DNA of 64,000 bases from Varroa destructor (lineage: Eukaryota; Arthropoda; Arachnida; Mesostigmata; Varroidae), in NCBI RefSeq assembly GCF_002443255.2, contig NW_019211455.1, forward strand, positions 30,531,778 to 30,595,777, given 5' to 3'. Of this stretch, positions 1 to 11,641 are shown in pieces (the stretch's first letter is position 1; each line of letters opens with the position of its first letter). The notes beneath the pieces are model-generated. The model did not search any database. It was not told where the DNA came from and was given only the letters and a program-made list of their open reading frames with translations. The position numbers were made by a program, and so were the translations under genes.

Positions 1-185
1 TATATAATGCGTTTAAGTTGAGGAAAACTTTGATATGCTGTTTGTCTTAGCAGACATGCGTTCATTTGCTTTTCCTGATAATAGATGGAAACCAGTTCTT
101 TTTAAAACAAAACAATGAGTTTGCCACAATGAATAACAATGCATCATTTTCGTATTTCTAATGAAAAATCAACTACAACCCAATT

Positions 186-295
186 TTTTTTGGCGCTAAA
201 CAAACCCTCAACAGTACTAGAAATTTCCTTTTTTGCCTAAAGTTGACGGTTTAGATTACTGCCAGTCTTTATGCGGCTTGTGAAAAATCCAAAAG
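186..295 (-). repeat. dispersed repeat R2, copy 1
   Basis: This stretch matches 35680-35795 in the same orientation at roughly 70 percent by eye, from a shared GGCG start to a shared TGAAAAATCC near the end. Read on the minus strand both copies give related peptide text: an FR-x-K-(R/K) start, then L-V, then V-x-x-x-PK. This suggests both derive from a transposon that coded on that strand. No ends or target duplications could be defined. The family is not recognised. Confidence 0.55.
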
Positions 296-3134
296 AATCT
301 TCACGATGCAACCCTAAAGGCCCTTAATGGAGTTTAAAATTGGACTTGTCAAAAATGGTTCAAAAAGCTAGTTCTGATAGCCCTAGGTTATCACTACAGA
401 AATTAACAGCCGTTTTAGAAAGAAGAAGATCAACGGCCAATTGGATCATCCACCTGGACTCCAACGGTTAGCCTTCTTAAGATTTTTAACGCATCTGTAC
501 CTTTTAGACTTAACGATTGTTTTAAGCCTTTACACTTTTCGACTTTTCGGTTCATTATCAGTTGAGAATTTAGTTCCTGTGTAATTTTTTATAGGTAGCA
601 TATTGAAGCGATACTCTAACGCGTTTGCACTTACCAACATCGCTAGAAGCACGGTTGCTATTAAACAATTATTTGCCGGATAAAAAAGCATATATTGAAA
701 ATACTAATTAGTGATTTAAGTCCCAAATTGGTAAACTAATTTCAAGGGATGGTGGTCATATTGAATAAAAATGACCGCAAGGAATGACACTTCAACACAT
801 ACAAAATCGTTGAAATATACGTCCTTAGTTAGATACAATCTTAGAAACAAAGCATAATTCTCAATTTACGCAAAATACGCGTTAACCTATTTATAAGTAC
901 ATATCTATGCAATACGTACATGACGTGGGACAGCCCTTTACTGTTCTAAAATTAATCGCTCAAAGCGTATAGTTTTTCTGTATTTTTTTTCAGTCAAATG
1001 AAATACGCCTTGGGTACATATTCCATGAAAAACAATCCTTGTTTTGGATTCAACGGCAGGTACGTTTAACGAAAATAGCACTAAACTTCTCTTATTCTGG
1101 AAGAAAAGTAGTATCATCATTGGCGTCATACGGCTAAAGCTTTGGCTGAAAAAAGTCAGGAATCGCTGGTCCAATCCCCGTCGGTGATGTACACTACATT
1201 ACAAAAAATTAATAAATAAAAAAATAATATAGGATTTAATAAAAATTAATATAGGAAAAACTCATTGTGGTTTTACCCGTATAAGTACTTAATTTGGCTA
1301 ATCGCGTTATACATGGAGCAAATTACAAGGTACGCGCCTTTTAGAAGGTCTAGGAATCTTCTAAGGCATAGCAATAAGATCCCTATGCCTATGTAATACG
1401 TCTTAATTTATGAGCATTTTCTGTGTTGATTGAGTTTATGTTTTTAGAGATTTTAATAAACAGATCAAATTTCTTGAGGATAAACGAGTGTAGATTGAAA
1501 GGGTGATATCCGATGGTAAATAGTTAAGCGGATGACAAGTTTTGGCATATTCTGATTTGACTGGTTTCTTGACTGTGTTTACTCTGTGATAGGCTGTCTA
1601 TGATATTGAATCCAATGGGATACTTGCGCCAACATGACTGTTGTAATATACATCATTTCTATTAAAACGCATATAGTTTGTCAATGTTCATGCGATGTCC
1701 TTTTTAGGTATAGGACTAGTATTGACTATGCATGAGACTTCGTCAATGTGTCTAGTAGCCCATTTCTTCTACTTTGAATGCAAATCTATATTGTCATTTA
1801 GAATACTTCTTCATGCGGCAGCAGGATATCTCTAACCCGTGATTCCACTAGGGATTAGGTAAACCCTTCTAGTGTTCGAGAGGCAGATTTGAGGCATACG
1901 GCACTAAAAGAACAATAACCCAATAACCGAAGTAAGCGTTCAATTTAGCGAAACAAATCATTGTTTTACGTCTTCAAGTACTTAAAACTGCAGCTTCGAA
2001 TTTAGCCCTCTAGTGGTAGGAGGCTGTTCTTTTTCTAGGAGGAGAAATTCTATTTGCTGGGCTTTTTGTTGTACTTACGAATTACTTTGTCTAACTGGCA
2101 CAGCAGCGGCTGATGATTTCTTTGTCAGTGAAACTGGAACTATATGCTGCTGCATCGCATGTTACTGGTAATTCCCAACTCAATCTAGTAGTGTATCTTC
2201 CCTTTGAAAAAATAATCATCCAGTATGATGGAATTGAAATTCAAGCACTTATATGAGCGTTTGTTGCAACGAAGGGTATTTAATGGTAAATTGTTCTCTT
2301 CTAGTCGGGTTTTAACCCACTTTCATATAACTTTGTACATAAACCCTGACGGCTGAAGTCGCCGATGTAGCTCATTGAAATTAAGCTCATAACATGGTGT
2401 ATGTTGCTCTTTCCAATGTTAATTGAAAGAAATATGTGTACAATTTTTTTTATTTATGTGAGTAATCGTATTAACTAGAACTGTACACAGTTTTACCATA
2501 TAAAATACACGCAGTTGGATAAATTGTGCCGCGTTAAAGTACCAATGGTCTTGTAGTCAAGATTGTCGAATCTGCTCATTTAAACATTTTTATTTAATTA
2601 GCCGTAGCGAAAACGTAGGTCGTTAGCTTGGCTATAATCCACGTGATAACCTTCCTTATAGGAAACGAGTGAAACGCTAGATTGAAAGCCGTTAAACATT
2701 TATCGCACTCCAAGTGCACAGATAGACATGGGTGCAGTAATTAATCAATTTTGTGAAACTTTAGAAGATCAATAGCAGCCCAATTTATCCGGTCAAAGAT
2801 CTGTTGACACGATTTGAATTTGAACAATAATTAAATTAATTGATTTGTAGTTTTTCTATGAGCCGCTGCTACAAATAAACATTCAGCATAAAAAAGAGCA
2901 TGCAAACACAATTGACCAATCGCTTCTACCAGAGAACTGCATTTGCGATCGGATTGATCGTGCGAAACGGTAGAGCGTATACATTTGTACAAGTAGAATG
3001 TTTTTGCACAGTTCAAGGGTTTGTGTGTCGGGGATAATGCATGTACGTGCTCATCAAATTGCCGCAGCTGATGCACTGCGCGGGTCGGCAAGGTTTAAAC
3101 AAATTCGGCGTCTCCAACTTCAACCAATCCATAA
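296..3134. other. intergenic, nothing recognised
   Basis: AT-rich sequence without a reading frame, splice-site series or repeat that I can support. Short open stretches here, such as one on the minus strand at 938-1174, carry no recognisable protein and are of the length expected by chance. Confidence 0.5.
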
Positions 3135-3301
3135 GCCATAGGCACACACCAACTGGCGGACAGCCGCAGTTGTTGGATTGGGACGTCTACCAACATCGGA
3201 CCGCACGATGGGATGACTCCTACGCGAACTACTGGAAAAGAATGGCTTATCTCTTGGGCGCTATGTCTAGCACTCACCTGCGCCCAGTCCGTGGGCTCCA
3301 A
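3135..3301 (+). other. possible signal-peptide exon (weak)
   Basis: A GC-richer island. From an ATG at 3213 one frame reads MTPTRTTGKE, then a hydrophobic run (WLISWALCLALTCA) and a plausible cleavage site before QSV. The frame is open back to a TAA at 3132 and reaches a usable donor, AA|GTGCGT at 3302. This is what a first exon of a secreted protein looks like. I could not find a matching second exon. The island is also open in a different + frame (3041-3379) and nearly so on the minus strand, so it may be a transposon relic. Confidence 0.2.
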
Positions 3302-6300
3302 GTGCGTTTAACGGCACTCCAACGGGTACACTACAAACCTCAAATTTTGAAGGAACGGTTATTCTGGGCCTCCCTATGAACCCATGACGCGACGCAGACA
3401 CAAGTGAGTAAAGCAGCACATGCTGAGTAGAGCTTCATCAAGCTCAATCGACAATTAACCGTTGTAAAGGTGCATCACTAAAGTTTATGTTCGTATACAT
3501 TTTCTAGTAATGAGTAACTGTCATATGTCGTACAATTTTATTTAAACATCACTTCAACGTCGTTATCTGCGATTGCATCCCAGTAAGTAGCGTGCAATGA
3601 CCGACACATTAGCTGCTTTTACCTGTAGCTGGGATCAGCTGTGATTGTAATTTGGCGGAGCTTGATGGTCCTAGATGGTAGTTGATGAAGCGCATGTGTG
3701 TAGGTACATGGTGTGCCTGGTTCAAACGCATCTCCCTCCCAGCTTCTCGCATTGACTTGGATGTAGCGGCGAAGCCCTGTCTGTCTAAAAGAGCAGAATG
3801 GTTACAGAGTCGGTAGCTATATCAATTAATTTCAGGCCAGAAGCGGCCCTATAGTCTATCGGGTGCCAGTAGGTGCGCTATGTATTATTGTCTACTAAAC
3901 GAGCTTCAGTGAGAATACAGTTATGTCAACGAGTTATTATCACCCGATGACCTTCTATCCCGACTATATAGACAATTATCCGTATATCTAGAGATGTTTC
4001 CTGCTCGCTCGTACATTCCATATCGGGTCTAATCTTCTTTCTGATGTGTATAACTGAATGGACAGTACCTGGTTTGTGGTCACAGGAACTTGAAGACGAA
4101 AGTCCAGATTCTCTGAGTGTAGTGGAGAGTGCCGCACAGATTACTAGTCAGGAACAATACTTTACTCGTTAGCTCAAGTAGGTGATTTCCTTCAAGAGAG
4201 GAATCAACTATGGGGATAATCAGCTGGACAAAGAATTTGAACGAATATAGTAGTTGAATGATTTTTTTATTGAGTAACCACTCTGGAATTTTTTATAGAT
4301 GGAGCACGCTAATTATGAGTTTCTTTTGATCGCGGAAGCTGTAAAGACACATTCTGGTTTTTCTCAATATTTACCTTCCTTAGTGTTGCGAATGAACAAG
4401 ACTCTTTGTATTTGTCAGGTCTAATCTCTTTTTAATAGGTGGTAGAAGTGATCTTTCATCGCTTGTTACTAGCTAATAAATTCGATGAAACTTAGTCGAC
4501 TTGTTTCTAGGAAAATCGCATTTGCACTCGTTTAGCGACTCGGGTTTATGTTCTACATATGGATACATGAAACGGTCTCACGAAGTACAAGTCGAGCTAC
4601 CTGTATAAAAACGGAATATGTACAAATTACCGTATGGTATTACAATGCACATCGTGGGCGCACATCTTTCACCTTATTATTTACTTTCACTTCATTACGT
4701 AATCAAGTGTATGCGTTCAACATGGCCGATTTAAATCGAGTAGTTAGAGTTTTGTTGTCCTAATCGTACAGTCGACTGTTTTAAACAGTGCTTTTATGCT
4801 CATACGGATATGTAGACTTGATACCTTCTTACCCGTCTCTGCACTATTCCATAGGCGACGGTAAACTTTTTGCTGTTTATAGTACTAAACTGACAAAAAT
4901 GATTAACAAAGCTATACACGTTGGGGAAACGTCTTTTCAACGTTTAGTATGACAGCAAATTATCTCTATTACTACTGTACAGTGTTATCTACGATACGAA
5001 TAAGAAGATATCGTCATTATGAAAACCGAAAAGTGAATTTTAGGTCATACACCATTGAAGTTTCTTTGAGACCAAGTTAAGATTCGTTTGTTTGTGTGAT
5101 GACATCAACATGTTTAATACAGCATGGGCACATTTTTTATGCCACAACCAATTGAAAATCATATATTTATATATGCTTAGATCCAATGAACGACATAAAA
5201 AATGCGTCGATGAAATCAAGCGCACCTTGCACGGAAAGCCTTAAACTCTAAAAAATTTTTATAAAATCCTTTACTGTCAGACCCTTAATAAAAAAAATAT
5301 TTGAAAAATTATTCTTCGGTAATAGCTTTTCTCCAACGGGGGAAAGAGAAAGTGAGTTTCATTCTTCTTAACTCCTTCTATTTTATATGTATATTGTTGG
5401 TGAATATTTATTTATGAGAATTTTTTTACGTATTAAAACAGAATCGGATACGTTCTGCAATTAAAAGTCACTTTACGGTACTATACATGGGAAAAAGGAC
5501 CCGTTAAAGAAATGTATACCCTGAATCGACTTCCGTGGCAGCAAGATTGTTTCCAAAACATCTCGCTTGATTACATTCATCAGCAGAAATCGTATTAGAT
5601 TTTTCTAGTATGGTATTTTTCAAACGTCAAATTTAAGAGAGCATTATAGTGGGCACGACAGTAGTAAGCAGTGCTGAGCAATTTGGGTTGCTAAATTAAC
5701 CCATATAAATTTATCCATAGGAAATGCTGGACAAAATCATCGCACCTGTTTGTGTGTCACGCGAGTTTTAGGATGCGGAACATGGAGCTGTGCCGAAGTT
5801 ATCCTGTCGTATTGCGTAGAAAAATATGACGAATTCGATAGTTGCAACAGTATGACTCTTACCTAGAATTGGGAAACTTAAGTTTGTTTAAAAGGATATT
5901 GTTGTTCACGTCCATGTTTACTTTAGGAGAACAGCTTATTAGCAGGCTTTTAAGTCACATACGAAGTGTTCGCTGTGGAAACACTGATAACAGTGAACGG
6001 AAAAAGCTCTTTTGAACCGAAACGGTAGAGATAAGCCAAATCTTAAACAAGGAAAAACATGAATAGCTATTGATTTTAGGGATAGTTTAAATGAAGGGCC
6101 GTCGTTTTGCTAAAGAAATCAAATATCACTTCGTTGACAATTAGCTAGAAATGAAATTCTTAGGAGTACCACATTTGAGCAATCCATAAAGCTGCTTGAT
6201 AATACCAACAGTTGCACACGAGTAACTGTTTTAAAGAATTGAGCATTAATCGCATGTATGCACTTTTTTGAAAGTTCCATGGCAATACTGCCCAAGTTAC

Positions 6301-7049
6301 AATTTTTAAAGATCAAGTGACTGAATTAATCAAGACGATAAGCAGTAAAAGGTACCTCTTCAAACTACAATATAAAGTATTGTTTCCTGCCTCTGTTGCG
6401 CTTCATGGAAAAGCACTATTGCACGTAGAAAACGCATTTCTGGTCCTGCGTCCGAATTGTGCATCAATATAATTTCAGGGTTTATGAACGGTGAACGGGC
6501 ATTTCAAAACCTGTTGAAATATAAAAAATAGTTTTCTAGCCCACGGTCTTAGATATTTGCATACGTTAAAAAATTTGATGAAAAGAGAAGTTAGGAGAAC
6601 TACGATGGAAATTCACAATCTTTTATCAAGACACAGTGTGGCTATACACTGGAAATTAGCCCCTGGAAGTTTGCATATGAAGAGTGCACTGACCGAAATA
6701 TAAGTGACCTGTATCTGTATGTGGAACAGCAGATCTTAGCAGCGAAGGGCACGACAATATTCGGACTTCTTAGAATTAGACATCAGCTCTAGCATAAGTT
6801 CCTTGTTGACATTTTTAGACGCCAGAACGAGGTTTCGTTGTATTTCTGTTTTTTTGTTTGCTTGTGTATTCGTTTTTAAACCGTCTGTTAGAAATCAATG
6901 GAACTTTGAGCTTCAACCGTAAATATGGACCGGCTTTAATAAAATTGTCATATGGAAGTTCAGTGCAATGTTGCGTGCGATGCCGTAATATAAGGAAGTC
7001 AATATTGGGCAACAGGTAGCTCACTACATATTGCCTCAAATATATGGCA
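3302..7049. other. intergenic, nothing recognised
   Basis: No gene recognised. A 28-codon open stretch at about 4087-4173 follows a good acceptor (GTGGTCACAG) and is rich in acidic residues, but it joins to nothing I can identify. Confidence 0.45.
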
Positions 7050-7486
7050 TAAAAATGAATTGTACAATCTCAACACAATGCTCTGTTAAGGCAAAATCGA
7101 TAAAGAATATTTCACCGTTACCAGAGACACAGCTGCGTGTAAAATTCCTAAGGAACTTAGTCTTTAAGTGCGTACTTTGCGCTAATCACGACGAGATTAT
7201 TTACATTGGCAGATTTGTATTACGATAGCACGCTGAGCAGCTTCACATAACGCGTTGCTTTGATGCATTGTATTATCACATTCATTATTTTTCCGCCGCT
7301 GTCCTAATTTCACGTTTTTGTTATTTCTCTAGTATCCTATAGCAGCGTAATCACTTGACCATTTAAAGGCTAATTGCCTTAGAAACCTTACAGGCACCTG
7401 TGTTTCTGATAATGGCAAAAGTATTGTTAAGTGATTCTGCTTAAATAGAGCTTTGTATTGGGGCTCTATAATTTTCGCATTCATCT
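7050..7486. repeat. imperfect inverted repeat (foldback or paired transposon fragments)
   Basis: Arms of about 125 bp lie at 7050-7180 and, inverted, 7350-7486, with about 170 bp between them. The best-matching 40 positions (7132-7171 against the reverse complement of 7360-7400) agree at about 31. The likeness is also visible in translation. The plus arm reads PLPETQLRVKFLRNLVFK and the minus arm reads PLSETQVPVRFLRQLAFK, each after a Met-Asn start. The arms could be two inverted copies of a coding transposon fragment or a foldback element. The family is not recognised. Confidence 0.65.
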
Positions 7487-10400
7487 TGCCGACTACAGTT
7501 ATTATTTTATAAGATAGATTAAAAACAGTTATTAGAAAACCATTTTCAAAAACATTCATAAGCTCAACCGCCAGTTGTACTTCGAAGGCGAAAATATGTT
7601 AAAGTGGTTAGGTCGATGCAAGAACTTCAAAGTAAGGAAAATACAGGACGGTAAGTGTTGATTATTTGTTCAAAGCATTATGCCGCTATAGATAGATTCT
7701 GCCCTTAATGGAGGTCTTTGCTCGGAGCATAACAACGATGGTGCGATAGATGATGATTGTAGGTTCCTATATAATCTTTTCAGGTTGCATATACGTAAAG
7801 CTATCTGATATGAATATTGTATTAAAACCGTCGTTTTTGTTCGGTCCAACCAAAAGAGTTCGATGTTTCAACTAGCCATATGGAATTATTTTGGCTACTC
7901 TTTCACGGATTAGTAGTAGACTGGTGAACCGGTAGCCCTTTCAAAGTAGCAGATTTAATTTCGTTAGTGGTAGCCTGAGTGCGTGTCATAATACGTAGAA
8001 TAGGAGCGCTTATCCGCTCGAGCATGGTTGCGTTGGTGCGGAATAGCCGTGCATAATGAGAAGCATAGGATGAATGTGAATAGGCCTTATCAGTAGTTTC
8101 AATAGTGCCTATGAGGAAGATGGTAAGCATGGTTTCTGCGAATGCAGCGGCTAAACATAAGCGAAACTAGAGACTGCGTGTCGATTTAAGTACCGGGTTA
8201 GAAATATTACGAGGCAATTTACTTTTTGGCAGCAGAAGCACTAAGTATCTTACGTGCAAATTTTGGTTAAATAGTATTGTATTGTAATTGAAGCCATATC
8301 CGCACGTAATTCCAGAATTCAGCTCTTAAGTACGGTCAAGCTAGAGCAGTTGACTCTGTCTTAATGCAATGAGCTGCGTTCGAATATTGGAACTGTCCGT
8401 GGTCTCAAGCACACAAACTGTTTAATATTCTTTTCCTAGTTCTGGTGCTAGAAGCGACACGTTTCGGGTAGTAACTTCAAGTCTGTCACAAAATATTGGT
8501 CTAAGTGACAGAACACGGCTTTGCGAGTTCACTGTATTTTAAGTAAAGTACAGTTTTGCAATAATGCCGGATTCTGGCATCGTATTTTGTAAATAAACTA
8601 TAATATTTTTATTACATAGCAGAAATCAAATAGAAATAAAGCTATCGTGTTTGTCAATGCCAAAGTGATAATTACATTTTGACCTAGACACATCGAGTAG
8701 GCTGAAACGTTACGTGTCACCTTTGTCAAGGGTCTAAATTTTCGTGACTTCGGATCCCTCTAATTAGCCCATCTGAAAGTTGCAAGGTAAATTTGCATAA
8801 TCTACGTAAGAGGATGACGTAATTAAGGGTCGCTGATGTAATCAAATATAAAAAAAAGTAAAGAATGATTGCATAAAGGCAGGCGTGTGAAAATAAATAA
8901 ATTAGACAATGGTTTGTTAAAACTAGTTGCACAGACGGTGAGATTGTAGTCCATAAAATACGGAATCCTCACCGTAGCCTATAAAAGTGTTTCCTGCGGT
9001 CAAATATTTGGTTAACGATTCCCTAAAGCACTTAGCCTGGTCTAAATAAAATTCATTTACAACAACATTGAGCCTCTGGAATTTTTGCGTAATTCTCGGT
9101 GTGTCCACAAGGGAAATTAACCAACCCAGTTTTATTTTAAATTTGGCTTATTGTAAATTTGAAACAGATTTATATTAGCATTATCTTTAGGATCCCCTGC
9201 GAAGTGCGGCTTATTGAAGTAGGCTTATTGAAGATACGTCTATATATTTAAAAATTATACTCTGGTACGAAAACTAGCGCGGAAGTTTGTGTAGCTTTTT
9301 ATAAAAAAGCTTTGCTGAATTGATGGCTCTGAATCTCTTTAGGCTTAATTGAAGAATTCGCTACCATATAACATTGAACCCAACTGAAAAGTAAAAAATG
9401 TGTCCCAATGATAAATATTTTTTTCGTTAATTTTATTTATGATTATTCACTTTAGTATTTTATTGTATTTCGTTAAATCCTGTCAGATCAGGATTTGCTA
9501 GGTCCTAGCAAAGGTAGGCCACCAAGTGAATGGAGTTATTGAACTCTGATGCGGAAAGCTAAGTCAATTATATTTAGCGGTTTTTAACAGAAAATCTGCC
9601 AGAGTAGTTTATAGAATTTTACTACCGAGGTAAAGCCCGCTGCATCATCTCGAAGTTCATTTAATATAAAACCAATGGTCTTTTTCTTCAAGAGACGGTT
9701 ATATAACATGCCGCATTATTTTCAGCAGTACAAATCTGAGTTGCATGAAGTATTTTTTAGTAAACACTTATTAGCTTGTAAATACTAAGTATGACACAAT
9801 TGGTTCATTTTTATCCAAATTGGATTATATATATTTAGAACTAAACTATTTACCATATAGAGAAACAAATATATAAGAACTAAGCAATTCTTCGGAGTTG
9901 TATTATAATAGATGTGCTGCCAAAAAATCTACTTGTATGGACAAATAAGGAACAAGATCGGACATCACAAGAGCGTAAGACTATTTTATTTGGGTAGAAG
10001 TGGGGTTTCCGCCAAGACCACTATCAATTAATTTTCAAGTTACTTCTTAAGGTTGACTTCAAATCAGCCCGGGTCTTTGTTTAACAGTACCCTAAAACTT
10101 CAAAACGTAAGTAGCTAGCACCATCATATCATCAGCCCAGGGTCACCCTCGTCAGCTTTTCTATCTCATTAGACAGACTAATTTCCTGCCTAGAAGCGTG
10201 CCTCCTCCGAACCTGACTCAAGAGCATCTTCTGCACCGCCCTTTAAATCCCTTATATTTTTTAGTAGCTTCCTTGTAGCTATCTCCGGCATTATTGACGT
10301 TAGAAACATGATGCGGTCAATATATTAGGAATTTTTCGACGATACGAAATATTTCTAGCTTCGTTATTCTAAATCTTCGACAGTATCGTTAACGCAGTTA

Positions 10401-10627
10401 AGTTCTACACTTCTATCAATGAAAGTCATCCTGTCTTAAATAAACAAGGCCCTTGTACTTCAACTAAAAGCAAACATAGAAGGTACACAATTGTATCTAT
10501 AGACCATATAGATTGATTTAAGCCTCCAAAGACATAGGTTTTATAATTCTGAAGGGGAAGAGGTTGTTGAACAGAGGGTGTGGTAGCTTACTTACTTTAC
10601 CTTCCAGTTTTTGACACGGTGTAGTTC
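7487..10627. other. intergenic, nothing recognised
   Basis: No supported gene. There is a short tandem duplication, GGCTTATTGAAGTA followed by GGCTTATTGAAG, at about 9208-9233. A minus-strand open stretch at 7903-8130 (75 codons) has no recognisable motif. Confidence 0.45.
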
Positions 10628-10720
10628 AGGTTTGAACGCGGGCATAGACACCTTTCGTTTCATGTTCATAGAAGCCAGGTTTCTGATGGAATATCAAATG
10701 GCGATACCTGACATAACACT
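10628..10720 (+). repeat. dispersed repeat R1, copy 1
   Basis: One of three diverged copies of a unit of about 93 bp; the others are 34128-34220 (minus) and 59748-59841 (plus). The shared order is AGGTT(T/C)GAA, then GGGCAT-AGACAC, then AGCCAG, then TCTG, then GGC(G/A)ATACC and GAC(A/G)TAA. The start resembles the B box of a tRNA promoter, which would suit a SINE, but I cannot draw a tRNA fold. Confidence 0.65.
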
Positions 10721-11386
10721 GGAAACATAGGAGGCTAAACAAAGATCAATCGGGCAGAGATCAGAAATATTGCTAAATCGTTCAGTTAATATTGTTTGCT
10801 TGTCCGAAAGCGCACTTAAACAGAGGAAAAGCTTAGCAATTATCTCAATAGTTTATTAGCGCATAATGCTGCAAGAAAATAGTTGTAATGGAAGCAGAAA
10901 CATAGGGTGATAACATGCTAGTGCAAGTATTTTCACAGCAGAGACACCTGGCGGGCAATTATTGCTATGATGTTTAATACACGGCAAATCGTACTGTCTT
11001 CAGATGTACGTCTCATTTGGTTGGTAAAACCTCACTGTCAGATCTGCTACCAAATAATTAATGTCGTAACCAGATTGCCTGTAAACTTATCTGCTTGTTC
11101 TACTGGCATTTCTTTTACCTTCCGTTGATTATAGCCTCTGTTGTATAGAAATCTAGATCCATTCCTACCATCATTATCTCACAGTTGTTAATGAAATTAT
11201 CACTGAACTAAAATGGCTTCTTAAATACTATGACAATTACAATATACTGCTATGCTTAGTTCTACTAAAACTGTCTTTATATTCGCGCTTTGTTGACCAT
11301 GGTTAACTGAGTTTGTTATAGACTGAGTTCGATTTAGCGGAGAATACAGATATAGTTAACGTTCATTTTTTTTCTTATGCTCGCAG

Positions 11387-11446
11387 GGATGGCTCGGAAG
11401 TACCGATGATCGGCTGTATCTTACCAGAATTTGGGAAACCGACAAA
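11387..11446 (+). other. probable leading exon of the mannosidase gene
   Basis: A strong acceptor (long pyrimidine run then GCTCGCAG) opens this segment, and a near-ideal donor (AAA|GTAAGAG) closes it. The following acceptor at 11514 opens the exon holding the mannosidase ATG at 11549. If spliced, an ATG at 11406 is in frame with the mannosidase and would add MIGCILPEFGKPTK and about 13 more residues to the cytoplasmic tail. It could equally be 5' untranslated. Confidence 0.45.
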
Positions 11447-11548
11447 GTAAGAGCAAATCCAGAACTAAACAAGGTTAATTGAAAATATCAGCCCTACTGC
11501 ATTCGCCTGTTCAGACAGGCAGCGCTGAGGTTGTCTGAAGTAGCAGTG

Positions 11549-11641
11549 ATGGCAAAGTTTTTATTGCTGCGGCCGAAGAACCTCTGTGTCTGCCTGATCC
11601 TTCTTGCTCTGGCCACACTTGTCCTCATCTTTCAGTATCAG
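11549..11641 (+). CDS. MAN2A1: mannosidase exon 1: signal anchor
   Basis: Encodes [10 protein letters not shown] followed by a 20-residue hydrophobic segment ending FQYQ, the short basic tail plus transmembrane anchor usual for Golgi type II enzymes. It ends in phase 0 with CAG|GTACGT. The ATG at 11549 was chosen because it gives a typical short cytoplasmic tail; an in-frame extension upstream through 11387-11446 is possible. Confidence 0.85.

Noticed and set aside
4087..4173. Possible terminal exon (ELEDESPDS onward) after a good acceptor
   Set aside because: Wrong phase for the signal-peptide-like exon at 3213 and no other partner found.
10080..10250. Minus-strand text resembling a LINE tail, with an ATCATCAGCC stretch like those seen in tick retroelements
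   Set aside because: No reverse-transcriptase motif and no target duplication; likeness rests on a few bases.
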